Part shown: positions 1 to 10,265 of the stretch, piece after piece
Position numbering within the stretch: position 1 is the stretch's first letter
Layout of the letters: each line of letters starts with the position of its first letter
DNA from: Calycina herbarum
Taxonomy: Eukaryota; Ascomycota; Leotiomycetes; Helotiales; Pezizellaceae
Reading direction: 5' to 3'
DNA length: 64,000 nt
NCBI GenBank assembly: GCA_001414485.1
Contig: LLEY01000138.1
Location: 1 to 64,000 of the forward strand
The notes under the pieces: generated by a model
Told to the model about the DNA's origin: nothing
Databases searched by the model: none
The model's input: only the letters and a program-made list of their open reading frames with translations
Program-made: the position numbers and the translations under genes

Positions 1-851
1 AAAAGCTAACTCTTTAAAGCAGCCTGAACATCTGACTAGAACAGGTGATTTTGCTGTCAGACTATTGGTTGAGCTACTGTGGCGATATCCCTGCAGTTAC
101 AATCAATACCCCTTGTACGTAGTACATCATGTTAAGGGCTGTTGTTCCGTGCATCCGCTTCTTGAAATAGCTTCGACTTCATTGTAGGCCTTATTTTATT
201 CCTTGCCTCTTGCTTGTAGGAGAGGACAAACGGCCATCTAAGGAGATAGGTGATCAATATTCTAATTCTTCGGTTATGTTTGCTAATTCCGAGGTATTGT
301 GGCTGGGCTGCAAAAACAGTATACCAGAAAATCACCCAATGTTTACTCGACCTAATCACGAAATAAAACAAGGGGATTGTGCGAGGTGGGCTCGAAGAAT
401 GAAAATTCAGACTTACGGTTATCCTAGGCTTCTAGCGTACATCTTATCTTGTCCTAATAATGAATACTTGGGAAAACTTTTCTGGGTGTCCTTTTTCCTA
501 TCTGGGAAAAGGATAAGGACAATTCCACGCTCACCACAATACTCAGTTCCCTGGTCTTGCTGTAGGAAACGTTTCTCAAATCCAAATACCAACGAACCAA
601 TGACAAATCATATATACATTCTCGCCCCGTTGCATATCATTCGAATCCTCCATGGTTCTCTTAATTCGTTTCCTCTCGGTCGTTTTATGAACTCCAGTAT
701 GTGTTCATGACAATTTTGAACCACAGCGGCGGATCAAGTGCTCCAGGCGCATCTCGAGCCTTGACTCGGAACAAATTTCCACTGCCACAAATTAGGGCAT
801 GTTTTCCTCGCAAGATTAGGAGTTCAAGAAAAGAACAAATGGAAAGTTTGC
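1..851. other. Left edge, no gene recognised
   Basis: The stretch has several open frames on both strands, but none has a convincing start, intron pattern or recognisable family. It lies downstream of the leftmost RING gene, which ends at 852, so it may hold its 3' untranslated region. I see nothing else that I can support. Confidence 0.5.
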
Positions 852-1694
852 TTACAAGTAATGTCTGCACAACGGACAGTCATTCCCTCTCGAAACCTTA
901 TTCATCAACCACTTTCTAAGACATCGATGTCCTACTAGATGATTACACGGGGTCAAACACGGTTGCTCTTCCAAGAAATCCCCACCCAAATCCTCCTCCC
1001 CCAATTCGTCGTCGAGGAATGCCGGTAAATCGAATTCGAGAAGTTGACCCCAACGATGAAAGCTTCTGAAGAACTCAAACTGTCGTGGGTCGCCTCTTGG
1101 TTCGCAGTACTCGTTAAAGCAGTTGGGACATGTGGCACCCTCCCCAGTCCGAATTTTCCCCCTTTCGAGAATAATCTCGGTTCTCTCCTCTCTTATGTCC
1201 TTATGGTCAAGTTCTATCCGATCAATCCAGTCGTCGTAAGAAACATAAAGCATCTTGGCCACAATCTCTAGTTCAAACTCGCTCGGTGTCCTTAGCTTGG
1301 AGTCATGGAATCTGACGACCAAATCTGCCTCTATAACCGCTGTAAATGCAGCGAAGACTTCCGCGTCCTCTTCAGTGGCAATCGATGTGAAGTCGGCATC
1401 TCTGAGATAATCCCCTTCAGGAGTTTCGCTAAGTCGCTTCCAATGCTCGGGAAGTATGAGGGCATCGTCGCCAAAACCTTGGAGAATTTGACGTGCTCGA
1501 GCGACGCCTCCTTTCGACTCTGGCGAGGACCAGCACCATAGACAGCGTCGACATTGAAATCTGCCCATTTGTGGGTGCCTCATCGGTAATATTAATCGAG
1601 AGTTGAGAGCGCAAGATGGAGCTTTGCAAAGTCGTGGCTCATGTAGTAACAATCTTTCGCAGCCCTGGCAGCGGAACGCGTACTGCCGGCACAT
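852..1694 (-). CDS. RING-finger protein, paralogue A (putative E3 ubiquitin ligase)
   Basis: This is an uninterrupted 280-residue frame with an ATG at 1694. The N-terminus is cysteine-rich: a CRQYAFRCQGCERLL segment is followed by more CxxC-type pairs. The C-terminus has the shape of a RING finger: CPNC around residues 190-193, then CNHLVGHRCLRKWL and a terminal CPLCR. The CNHLVGHRCL stretch has Gly where the fifth zinc ligand often sits, a variant common in fungal RING proteins. RING proteins usually recruit E2 enzymes and transfer ubiquitin; the target here is unknown. The gene is close in layout to the next gene on the same strand (2857-3888), which shares the N-terminal cysteine block, the acidic FDLAAFLDDELGEED-like stretch and the RING, so the two are tandem duplicates. 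I infer ligase activity from the fold only. Confidence 0.8.
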   Translation of the reverse strand: MCRQYAFRCQGCERLLLHEPRLCKAPSCALNSRLILPMRHPQMGRFQCRRCLWCWSSPESKGGVARARQILQGFGDDALILPEHWKRLSETPEGDYLRDADFTSIATEEDAEVFAAFTAVIEADLVVRFHDSKLRTPSEFELEIVAKMLYVSYDDWIDRIELDHKDIREERTEIILERGKIRTGEGATCPNCFNEYCEPRGDPRQFEFFRSFHRWGQLLEFDLPAFLDDELGEEDLGGDFLEEQPCLTPCNHLVGHRCLRKWLMNKVSRGNDCPLCRHYL

Positions 1695-2856
1695 CTCTAA
1701 ATGATCGTGTTTTTCAAAATTGGTATCAGAGTTTGCGGCATGTTTCTCCTGGTGTATAAGACACTGATGGTGGAGGTGTCGTGTGTCGTCCGATTCTGTG
1801 TTCCAAGGCCTTGTTTGTTGAGTGGTCCAGAGCTTGGGTTGGTCTTTGCAGTGTACTGTTGTCGTGGGTTTGTGTTGAAGAAAGAAAAAAGACTTCCTAG
1901 CTAACCGCTCCTCTAAACATAAAGCCTCATCAACTCTAGAATGGACGCTCAGACCCCATGTTGACCTTTCCTACTTCACGCACAGTTTGTTGTTGGCTAC
2001 AACAGGTTGTCTAATTTTTTCAAGTGAATCGGTTATCCAGATGAAAGACTTACAGCTGTATAGCCAATAGGGTACTGTAAAACTGAATTGCACTGTGTTT
2101 GAAAAATATTTCAACCTCATGTTTGAACATAGCTTAAATGAAGGATCTGGTGTGCGTTATTCCCATTTGTTGACTTAACTGATCAAGTTACCCCTTTCTA
2201 ATCTTAAGGAGTAAGTTTAACTATTAAACTACATTGTTTGAAAGTGTTTGGTTTAACCAGGTCAATCAAAGAAATTCTGGGAATCTTTTAAAAGTACAGT
2301 ACACTAGGTAGTTCTCCAAGTAATATTCATTTAATCCAAACAACTTGATTTCATGTCCAGATTGGGTAAGTTTAGATAAAATTAGTTAACTTGCGATTAA
2401 AGCACAACTCTCTAGGTTGAAATGCATGAACCACTCACATATACTTAGAAATAATCCAAGCAGGTAAAAAAAAAACTGCACTTCAGGTTTTATAAAGAGG
2501 CCTAGGCGCCTGCCTGCCTTTGATCCTGAGTGGTACAGTGGTTCGTGTCTAAGAAATAGCGACTTTCTATTCATACCTTTCACTCTGATCTCCTTTCTGG
2601 CAAAAAATACATTTTCAAGATTTGATAGCACCAAACAATTATGACCTACCAGCGGTTGATAAGCAAACAACAAGGAGGTGCTCAGCTATGCCTTAGAAAG
2701 ACAATCAAGTGTTTTATTGACTTTAATTTTGATCATTTGTCTTTGATTCATTTGCTGAATGATACCATAAAAGTCTGGTGACAAGATTTCATATACTAAC
2801 TCATCATATCTCCTTCTAATCTCCACTGCTTCATCTCTTCAACTTGTTTCTGTTGC
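1695..2856. other. Intergenic region between the tandem RING genes
   Basis: AT-rich spacer that should contain the promoter of the RING gene ending at 852 and the 3' end of the one ending at 2857. Open frames here are short and uninformative. I see no repeat or RNA gene. Confidence 0.5.
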
Positions 2857-3888
2857 TTAGGCTTTACTTCTCTTTTTCTTTTTCCCTCCCTTACTGTCTC
2901 TCTTTCCTCGATATCCCATAATAAGATGCAGCCACAAGGGTCTGTTTTTCCCATGTCTATATTGAGCCTCAATCCTTCCTAATGCCCCAAAAGAAGCCCG
3001 GCACAAAGAGCAGTCGTACGAATAGTTGAATGGCATCAAAGTCCTAGTCTTCAACCACTTCCGCAGGCAACGATGGCCGAAAACGTGCTTGCAAGGAGTC
3101 ATACACGGCTGTTCTTCCTCGCCGCCACAATCCTCCTCGCCCAATTTATCATCAAGGAAAGCAGCTAGGTCGAATTCCCGTACTATACTCTCCCCCTCAA
3201 AGCCTTGTAGGAATTCGAAATCGCCCGAATCCTCTTCTTCAGTGCAATAAGGATTTGTGCACAAAAAGCAGATCGAGTCCAAGCTCCTCCCAGCCTTCCT
3301 CAACTTAGTAGCTTCTCGTTTCGCCTTCAACTTCCCACATTCCACGATCAATTCCGTTCTCTCCTCCTGAGGGCCTCGAAGTAACTCCATCTCATCAACC
3401 CACTCGCTAAACTTGGCATAAACCAACTTTGCCACAAGCTCCTCCTCAAATTTATCTGGTTTCCTCTGTTCCTTTCCCCCATCTTGATATCGAAACATCA
3501 AATCCATTTCGAAAAACGATACGGCTTCGCAGAAAAGCATCATGTCCCAGAGATCGGGGACTGGTGTGAAGTTCGTAGAGATGAGGTAGTCGCCTCCAGT
3601 GGTGGTTTTAAGATGGTGATACAACTTGGCCAACAATGCTGTGATATCCTTTGTTTGGACATATCCAGAGGGAGTAAGTATTCTTGGGAGGAACGCTGGC
3701 AGGGGTTGTGAAAAGGGATGCGACCAGCAGAGAGGGCAGCGAATTGGGAGGGTTGGTGGGGTGACTGGATGTATGAAGTCGTGGTCGTGGTTTGTTTGGT
3801 GTTTGCATGATCGTGTGAGGCAGGGTCGAAGGTGTTGTTGGGTCAGGAGTTTGCAGTTGGGGCAGAAGAAGCGGTAGTTGCGGCACAT
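2857..3888 (-). CDS. RING-finger protein, paralogue B (putative E3 ubiquitin ligase)
   Basis: This is an uninterrupted 343-residue frame with an ATG at 3888. It begins with a cysteine block (CRNYRFFCPNCKLL, then CLTRSCKH) that matches the start of the neighbouring RING gene. The RING comes late: CFLCTNPYC near residue 205, then CMTPCKHVFGHRCLRKWL and CSLCR. The acidic segment FDLAAFLDDKLGEED just before the RING is nearly the same as in paralogue A. Unlike A, this protein runs on past the RING for about 45 residues and ends in a lysine-rich tail (KGGKKKKRSKA) that could act as a nuclear or nucleolar signal. The same strand, the 1.2 kb spacing and the shared architecture support a tandem duplication followed by divergence. 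Function as a ubiquitin ligase is inferred from the RING. Confidence 0.82.
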   Translation of the reverse strand: MCRNYRFFCPNCKLLTQQHLRPCLTRSCKHQTNHDHDFIHPVTPPTLPIRCPLCWSHPFSQPLPAFLPRILTPSGYVQTKDITALLAKLYHHLKTTTGGDYLISTNFTPVPDLWDMMLFCEAVSFFEMDLMFRYQDGGKEQRKPDKFEEELVAKLVYAKFSEWVDEMELLRGPQEERTELIVECGKLKAKREATKLRKAGRSLDSICFLCTNPYCTEEEDSGDFEFLQGFEGESIVREFDLAAFLDDKLGEEDCGGEEEQPCMTPCKHVFGHRCLRKWLKTRTLMPFNYSYDCSLCRASFGALGRIEAQYRHGKNRPLWLHLIMGYRGKRDSKGGKKKKRSKA

Positions 3889-5060
3889 TGCAAGTGTTGT
3901 GGTAAGGGTGATGTGGAGATGTTTGTGAAAGACCGTGGGGTGTGGGGTGTGTATGCGTCTACGATGCTATCGCCAAAGTTCTGTCGTGACGAAGTTGTCT
4001 GATGTGGTTATGAAAAGGTGTCAAAGAAAGAAAATGGCTTGAGAAGTCCAGCCTTGTCTTTCCTAAACAGCTTCACTAAGAGTCGGAAAAGCGTATTTTA
4101 ACTTCTTGAAAGTGAATTAGTAATTTTTAGCTATTTTTCGAAACAATCTACGATACCTTTTAGCTCCTGCATGAGAAGATTTAAGAAAAAACTAGGGATT
4201 AGATATCTAGCAGTTTTGAATAGCAGTCTAGACCTTCCAAGCGGTTTGTTTATGCTTGTCAGAATGATGTACCCAAAGCAGAGAGTCTTCTTCCACTTGT
4301 CCACAAATGCACCACTTTAAACGAGTGCACCTACCACCATAAGGTTGGTGCTAACAACAAACCCATTTTCTAAGCAACTCTAACCGATTGAGCCTCACTT
4401 TCAGTGCATCATTCTACAGAGTAGGCACGCACACGACCTAGAAGGAATAGAGAATATCTAAAGTAACAATGGAGAGGTTTACTCTGAGATTGGGTCTCAC
4501 GAAAGATCATTCTTCGCTTAGCGCCACATGATTACCTCCCCCTTTAAATTCTGATTCCTACTGTAGGAGTTGGTAAGCAAAGTCCAATGGCTTTCCTACT
4601 TGTCCTCTTCATAATTGAAGCTACGACCTTGGTGAAAGTGAAGGTATAAAGATCGTGACCAGAGCTCTATCAAATTTTGTAAAATGACTCAGTGTCCTCC
4701 ACAACGATTTATACTTAACCTCCCGCTCCCACGTAGATCGAAAATTCAAGCAACACTAAGTTAAAAAATTAGTAGTAAGCCCGTATTATGCTGAGCCGCC
4801 TTCTTAAGGAACTTCTTTCTGAAAAACAGAGAAATACAACTCCATTGTACAATTAACCACGTGGGAACTCTTTTTCTCAATCAATAATCATTTTCACACC
4901 TAATCGATCCCCATGGAGGAATAGGTCGTTTGTAAAGACTTTATAACATGACATACAATCCCCCTTACAGCGCACTAACTAACCTCTTGTGACCTTCATA
5001 AATATTATTGCCAAAGCTAAAAGCTTAATGAGATTCTCCGTTTTTTGACTCAATGACATA
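3889..5060. other. Intergenic region, AT-rich
   Basis: Contains the upstream region of RING paralogue B and the 3' side of the methyltransferase gene. No frame longer than about 60 codons looks real and I recognise no RNA gene or repeat. Confidence 0.5.
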
Positions 5061-6112
5061 TCAAGAAGAGGAAGAATGTCTGGCAAGTTCCTTTCGCCCA
5101 ACACATACAATTCTTGGAATACAAAGAGCAGCTCCAGCAATGGATTCTTGATATCCCTCTCTGATTAAATCGAAGAACTTTCCTGCGGCATCCTTTTGTC
5201 CAATCTTCAACAAACGGAGAGCAAATTCCTCCATAGTTAGGAGGTGTTGCTCGTTAAAGGCTCTTATCAGCTCCGGACTATCACCAAAATGCTCTATCCC
5301 CACGCCGAGGAAGCCTTCATCAGTCATAAACTTTGGCAGCTGAAGTGCTGTGAGAGATTTCAGGTCAGCGTTGCCATTTATAGGTAGTATTCAGAGGGCT
5401 AAGACGGAAAGAAGGGTAGAAAGAAGAATTGGTCGAAACAGAATTTCAAACCCCTGAAATAAACGAAAGAGGAAAGCAAAATTTGGAGAACACCTACTCC
5501 AATTATATCTTCCATTGGCATAGCACATTTCTCGGATCTGATCGAGTGCAGGCGCTTGTATATCTGGATCAACCTTTTTGACTTTCATGTTGACACAATC
5601 AAGCTCATCCCATTGAAGATACCCGCCTATAAGCACTTATGTATTAGTCATTGGTCAAAGAAAACCCAAGAAAAGGAGATAATACCTGGTTTGAGCATTT
5701 TGACGAGGTTGTGAATGACTCCCTCCGGGCGTCCCTCAATAACCATAACAAGTAGCCTTACATGAATGAAATCAAACTTAGCCATCAAAGCCTCAGGAAC
5801 TTCCTCAAAAATATCCCAGTGACGCATAGAAACGTTTCGAGGAAGCCATTTTTGGTGTGGTGCTTGAGATAAATCATTATCGAAGCCTTCAAAGGTCGCA
5901 TTTGGAAGAGTTCGAGAGACATCTAAAAGCCATGCTCCCGTCCCAGCAGCAACATCTGCAATGGTGGAGTTCTCCGAAATTGGAATCGAGGGGTGGATGT
6001 TGAAGCCTATCGCATCTTTCCAAAGATAGAATTGAAGGTTTAGGCGACAGGCTGCGGCGTGGCTTCGATCCAACATGTACCCTTGGCCATCTGCAAGTCC
6101 AAAATCTGCCAT
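5061..6112 (-). CDS. SAM-dependent methyltransferase, LaeA/UMTA-like, 3 exons
   Basis: The spliced protein is 280 residues from exons 6112-5686, 5626-5498 and 5347-5061; introns are 5627-5685 and 5348-5497 and the frame is continuous across both. A Rossmann SAM-binding motif I is visible as IADVAAGTGAWLLD at residues 51-64, followed by the acidic loop FEGFDND and the FDFIHVRLL segment typical of fungal methyltransferases related to LaeA and to GliN/UMTA-type tailoring enzymes. The middle GGYLQWDELD and the late HLLTMEEF segments also fit that group. Such enzymes methylate small molecules, or in LaeA's case influence cluster expression. The next genes are an MFS exporter, a UstYa-like protein and a small secreted peptide, so I infer a tailoring role in a peptide product. 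The exact substrate cannot be read from sequence. Confidence 0.88.
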
Positions 6113-6549
6113 GATTGGGGTTATAGAAGACCTGATTTACGTCGGTGTGATATAACCACGAGGGAAGAGAAATGTAAAGGTTAGTGTGCTGCTTTGACTG
6201 GAGAGTGCAACAGTTTTGATTCACCATTGGCATATGGGCCGATTGTATTAGCCTAAATATAAAGCCAGATTATATAAGGTAGCTCATTGGTTAACAGTTT
6301 GACCCTCTACAAACAGGAGTGTATGTTGGTGTTTACGATCATTCGTCACTGCGCTTGATGATGCTAGATGACTGAGATGGCTACCATTTGAGATAATTCG
6401 TAGCCGTTTCTTGGATCCATGATCCCCGTATCTCTCTGCAAACTTGTCACTCCTATGAGGTATATTGCTTAACTGATTATCACGCATGACTGAAGCCGTG
6501 AAGCCGCATCTATTCTATATTTGCTTATGTAAGTCTGATACCTAAAACA
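6113..6549. promoter_or_regulatory. Methyltransferase upstream region
   Basis: This 437-bp spacer lies between the stop of the MFS gene and the ATG of the methyltransferase, both on the minus strand. It should hold the methyltransferase promoter and the MFS 3' end. I see no distinct regulatory motif that I would defend. Confidence 0.4.
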
Positions 6550-8189
6550 TTACAGCTCCAGCTGAAATTTCCGACTCCTTCGAACCCGCTCGCCATAATG
6601 CATTAAAAGAAAAAGCACCGGAACAAATCCCATAGTAATAAATGCCAAGACTGAGTTACCCCATCCAAGTCCTAACCTCGAATATATTGGAGGACCAACC
6701 AAAGGAAAAAGAGCTCCAAATAACGCACGCACAATTACTCCAGCCGCCACAGCTGAAGCCCCATGAAGCTCGTACAAATCAACGAGATAGTTTTCCGTTG
6801 GCAAAATTGTAAGTAGCATGCTGAAACCAACGACAGCTATGCCAATTATCGGAACAATCCAATGAAGATGCTTCTGTGCTGACCATCCGTATAGGAATAG
6901 GCCAAGAGGCAGAGCCACAGACCCAAGGACCATCAGGAGTAGACGGTCTTCGGGCTTCGATGCACCGTTCTTGGCCTTCCTATACTTCATATAGCGATCT
7001 GAGACCAAACCGTACAGAACCATTCCGAGAATGTTCCCAATGGCTAAGCGAGATTAGCAAGGCGATTTACTGGGCAGAAAGACGAGTTGTACCTCTTCCA
7101 ACGAATAAATACCCGACATTTCCTTCGTTGAATCCGTAGTTTTCTTCCATCACCAGTGTGAGAGTTGTGAGGATAAGATAGGACAGACCGTAGGTGAGCG
7201 CAGTATAAAAAGAGATGACGAAGACGATTGGAGAGAGGAAAAGAATTCTCATAGGTCGAGTCATTGATTTCGTAAATGAGATGTTTGCTCTGTTCTGGTG
7301 CTTGGAGTGAAGATATAGGTTTCCCGTTTCTTTCCGGAGTCGCTCTGCCTTCTGCTCGAGTATTTTGGTTGGATACGTTTCACGAAAAACAGCGAGAGAC
7401 AAGCAGGTGATGGCTCCGACCGCAATTACGACAATCCATATTGTCCAACGCCATCCCAAAGAATCGGCAATGACACTTCCCAGTATCGGTGCGATAAAAG
7501 GTCCAATAAGAGGCAATGCGATTGCTGTAGCCATTGCCCTGCCTCTGTTGTCGCTCAGAAATAAATCCCCAACGATACTTGGCCCTAATGTTGAAGATGT
7601 TATCACAAAACCATTCAGAAATCGAAAAGCGACCAGCATCGAGATGTTCGTGCTCAAAGCTGATGCAACCGAGCAAATGATAAATAATAAGTTCCCAGCA
7701 TGATATATTGGCATTCTCCCGTAAATTTCAGAGAGCGGACCCACGAAAAAGGGCCCAAATCCCTCCCCTAACTCCCAAATCGAAACGATGATTGTTGAAT
7801 AGAGACCATTTTTGACTTTAAACTCGTCTAGAACCTGCGGGACGGCTGGAACAATAATAATGGTCCCGAAGTTACTGAATGATATATTAGTACCAATACT
7901 AAGATTTGCGAGGAAGCACTTGATTCACACTACTCAAGGAAGTTGGAATGAATACATACGTGAGCATAAACATTGTTGCAACTAACATCACAATCGACCA
8001 TTTTCGCCAAAGCGGCCATTCCGTTGGATTTTCCGGGTCTTTCTCTCCGAATTCAACAACGTTTTGGTTTTCCACAACACCTTCTCCCTCTGTAAAAGAC
8101 AAATTCTCTTTCAGCGGGAACTTGCTATCATGGTCATGGGTTGATGTTTCGATTGCCTCAAAGGGTACAGGGCACTTTTCAGTTGCCAT
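6550..8189 (-). CDS. MFS drug/polyamine-type transporter (DHA1 family), 3 exons
   Basis: The spliced protein is about 501 residues from exons 8189-7960, 7874-7093 and 7043-6550; introns 7875-7959 and 7044-7092 keep the frame (giving MLTNFGTIII and VGRAIGNILG across the joins). I chose the ATG at 8189; the open frame runs four codons further upstream but has no ATG there. The hydrophilic N-terminus of about 60 residues is followed by roughly twelve hydrophobic segments. The loop GPLSEIYGRMPIYH is the fungal form of the MFS signature between helices 2 and 3. Members of this family export drugs, polyamines or secondary metabolites across the plasma membrane. It is divergent from the UstYa-like gene and shares its promoter, which fits export of, or self-protection from, the product of this small locus. 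Confidence 0.9.
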
Positions 8190-8754
8190 CGTCCGTATCA
8201 AAGCAGTCTTTTATGAGATATGAGCACGACTGTTGGAAGATAAGCACAAAGGTTCCAAGACAATGATCACCAAGAAACACTACAGAATTGAAGCCAGCAA
8301 GCCAACATATCCTCCATCGTAACTCATTATCACACAATACTACCAAACGCTTGCCGGAATACCCACTATCCGTCCCCGAGTAGGTTTATAGAGTGATACC
8401 TTGAATTCTCGTCCAAATAGGAAGGTATGGGGCGAAATGTGCGACCTACTCACACCATCACCCCTATCCCTTGACGTGACAACATTAACCGGCGGAAATA
8501 GTCCTGTATGTTGGTTCAGCCGTTGCTGCAACGTCAATTATGCAGGCAGTGTTGCACCCCCGTTGGTGATCGCCGGTAGTTATTCCGGATGCTGATAATC
8601 GGTGAGTCCTGACGATAAGTGAATTGACGCAATCCTGATAAGTCTAGCCCAGTTGTTTGATGCCAGTAAATTGGAAGGTTTTGATCCTCCTACTGCGCCG
8701 CTGTCGAACATTTTTGCACTTTTGCAGAGATACATTTGATACTTATTTTTCATA
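8190..8754. promoter_or_regulatory. Divergent promoter (MFS / UstYa-like) with GATA-type sites
   Basis: This 565-bp region separates the oppositely oriented MFS and UstYa-like start codons. It contains four HGATAR motifs: AGATAA at 8238-8243, TGATAA at 8593-8598, CGATAA at 8613-8618 and TGATAA at 8636-8641. The last three fall within 50 bp. HGATAR is the target of fungal GATA factors such as AreA (nitrogen) and SreA (iron). Co-regulation of the two genes by such a factor is an inference. Confidence 0.5.
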
Positions 8755-9666
8755 ATGTATCATCTTTTGTCTGAAGCTTCATCGGACCGCCACTACGGGT
8801 CTCCTGAGGAAGGGGAGAAATTCTATGTACCCAAAAAGCACACCGGCAGTACAATTTCACGGCGATGGATAAACTCTTTGTTTCTACTTTCTGTTATTAC
8901 AAACTTTGCACTTCCGATATACTTCTTACACACCCCAATGGAACATGTTACCCTGGAGAAATCAAGATTCGGTATGTGTATACTTATACTAAATGATACT
9001 GAAATTAACCTCGCTAGCGGGCCTGACTCGAAATATCCCATTGCCATGGACAAGGTTCAACATCGCAAATGATACCGAGCAAGAAAAACTCTGGGACGAG
9101 ACAAACTACGACAAGGGCAACATCGCACTTGACGATGACTATGCAAGAGCCATGGGACTTCCCCGAGCGCAACGGTTCCCATGGAACAAATCAAAAGGAA
9201 TATATTTAATCAACGCCTACCATAATCTGCACTGTGTTGTGAGTTCATGATTTCATCATCCCAGTACAGAATATTGAACGACTTTTCTAATGAACACTTC
9301 GAAATTTAGAAGACCTTGAGAACTGGAATTGTTGAATTTCAATCTGGCTCTAAACAGAGCTCTAATTTCTCACACCTGATCCACTGTCTCAACGTTCTTC
9401 GGGATGAGATTCGTTGCGAAGCAAGTGATACCCCGCGATACACGGGATATCAACCAGATCAGAAAAGCGGTTTGGGTCAAGTTCGCATGTGCCGAGATTG
9501 GAAGCAACTAGAGAATTGGGCAGTAGAGAATACTGCTTGCTGGAGACATATTGGGGACATCAAAGACCCAGGCTTCCGGGAGCTCGAACGCTATCGTTTC
9601 TGTCCACCAGGATCGCCATATGAAGAGCTTGCTAAGACAGCTTGGCTTCATCATGAAGAGCATTGA
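8755..9666 (+). CDS. UstYa-like (DUF3328) protein, 3 exons
   Basis: The spliced protein is 264 residues from exons 8755-8971, 9018-9238 and 9310-9666, in frame throughout. One membrane segment lies near residues 43-63 (INSLFLLSVITNFALPIYFL), after a short cytosolic N-terminus. Both family-defining motifs are present: HNLHC at about residues 141-145 and HLIHC at about 168-172. UstYa-family proteins are copper- or metal-associated oxidases/cyclases that oxidise and cross-link amino-acid side chains in fungal ribosomal peptides such as ustiloxin, phomopsin and asperipin, and also act in some NRPS clusters such as cyclochlorotine. Its neighbours are an MFS exporter, a methyltransferase and a gene for a tiny secreted peptide, the arrangement expected of a ribosomal peptide locus. 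The family call is firm; the substrate is inference. Confidence 0.93.
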
Positions 9667-10018
9667 GGGAACTGTTTAGGGATACTAGAGATCTTTGGAG
9701 GTTTCAATGAAGGTATTTTAAGGCTGGGGGTAATTTCATTTATGACTTCAAGTCCGAGGGAGTCGAATCAATAAAGATTTCATCAAACGCTCATTTCACT
9801 TGACAAAATGTGAAGTTTAGATAGAAAGATCTGAGGGAGTTAACAGGGAACTTCAATTTGCTTGTTTATCCATTTCTTCCATGCAGTACAGAATTCTTCC
9901 CTCACTGGTCAATCCTCCCACGAAAATTCAGCAACCACAAACAACAACAACGCATCCAAAACCATCAAAGAATTGCCACAAGACCTCACTCAGGCTTCCC
10001 GTCTCATCGCCCTTTTTC
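9667..10018. other. Convergent 3' region of the UstYa-like and small peptide genes
   Basis: This 352-bp spacer lies between two convergent genes. It has no supported gene and should contain both 3' ends. Confidence 0.5.
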
Positions 10019-10265
10019 TTACTTGAGATCGGTTTGTGGAACTGGCTCGATCTCCTCATCGTCACGAGGCAGTGGAACATCCCAGTTGCTCAAAGGGTTC
10101 TTGGTATACCCAGCGGCAGAAACTGAAAAAATTATGTAAGCCCATTATTTCCACAAACCTTTTGATGAGCATTTTCTTACCGCTAGAGTCTGGAACAGGA
10201 AGGGGAGACGTGGTTGTAAGGGAGAGGATGGAGAGGATGCAGATGACAAGGGAGATTCGTGCCAT
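10019..10265 (-). CDS. Small secreted peptide (62 aa), candidate peptide precursor, 2 exons
   Basis: Exons 10265-10181 and 10122-10019 join across a 58-bp intron (donor GTAAGA, acceptor TTTTTTCAG) to give 62 codons plus a stop. Unspliced, the frame runs into unrelated sequence, so the gene is easy to miss. The first 20 residues (MARISLVICILSILSLTTTS) are a clear signal peptide. The mature part is short and proline- and acid-rich, without cysteine. Its only aromatic residues are one Tyr and one Trp, in GYTKNPLSNWDVPLPR, followed by an acidic tail DDEEIEPVPQTDLK. UstYa enzymes cross-link aromatic side chains, so this segment could be a core peptide. Known dikaritin precursors have repeated cores between Kex2 KR sites, which this lacks. 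It may instead be an unrelated secreted peptide. The gene structure is well supported; the role is a hypothesis. Confidence 0.7.
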
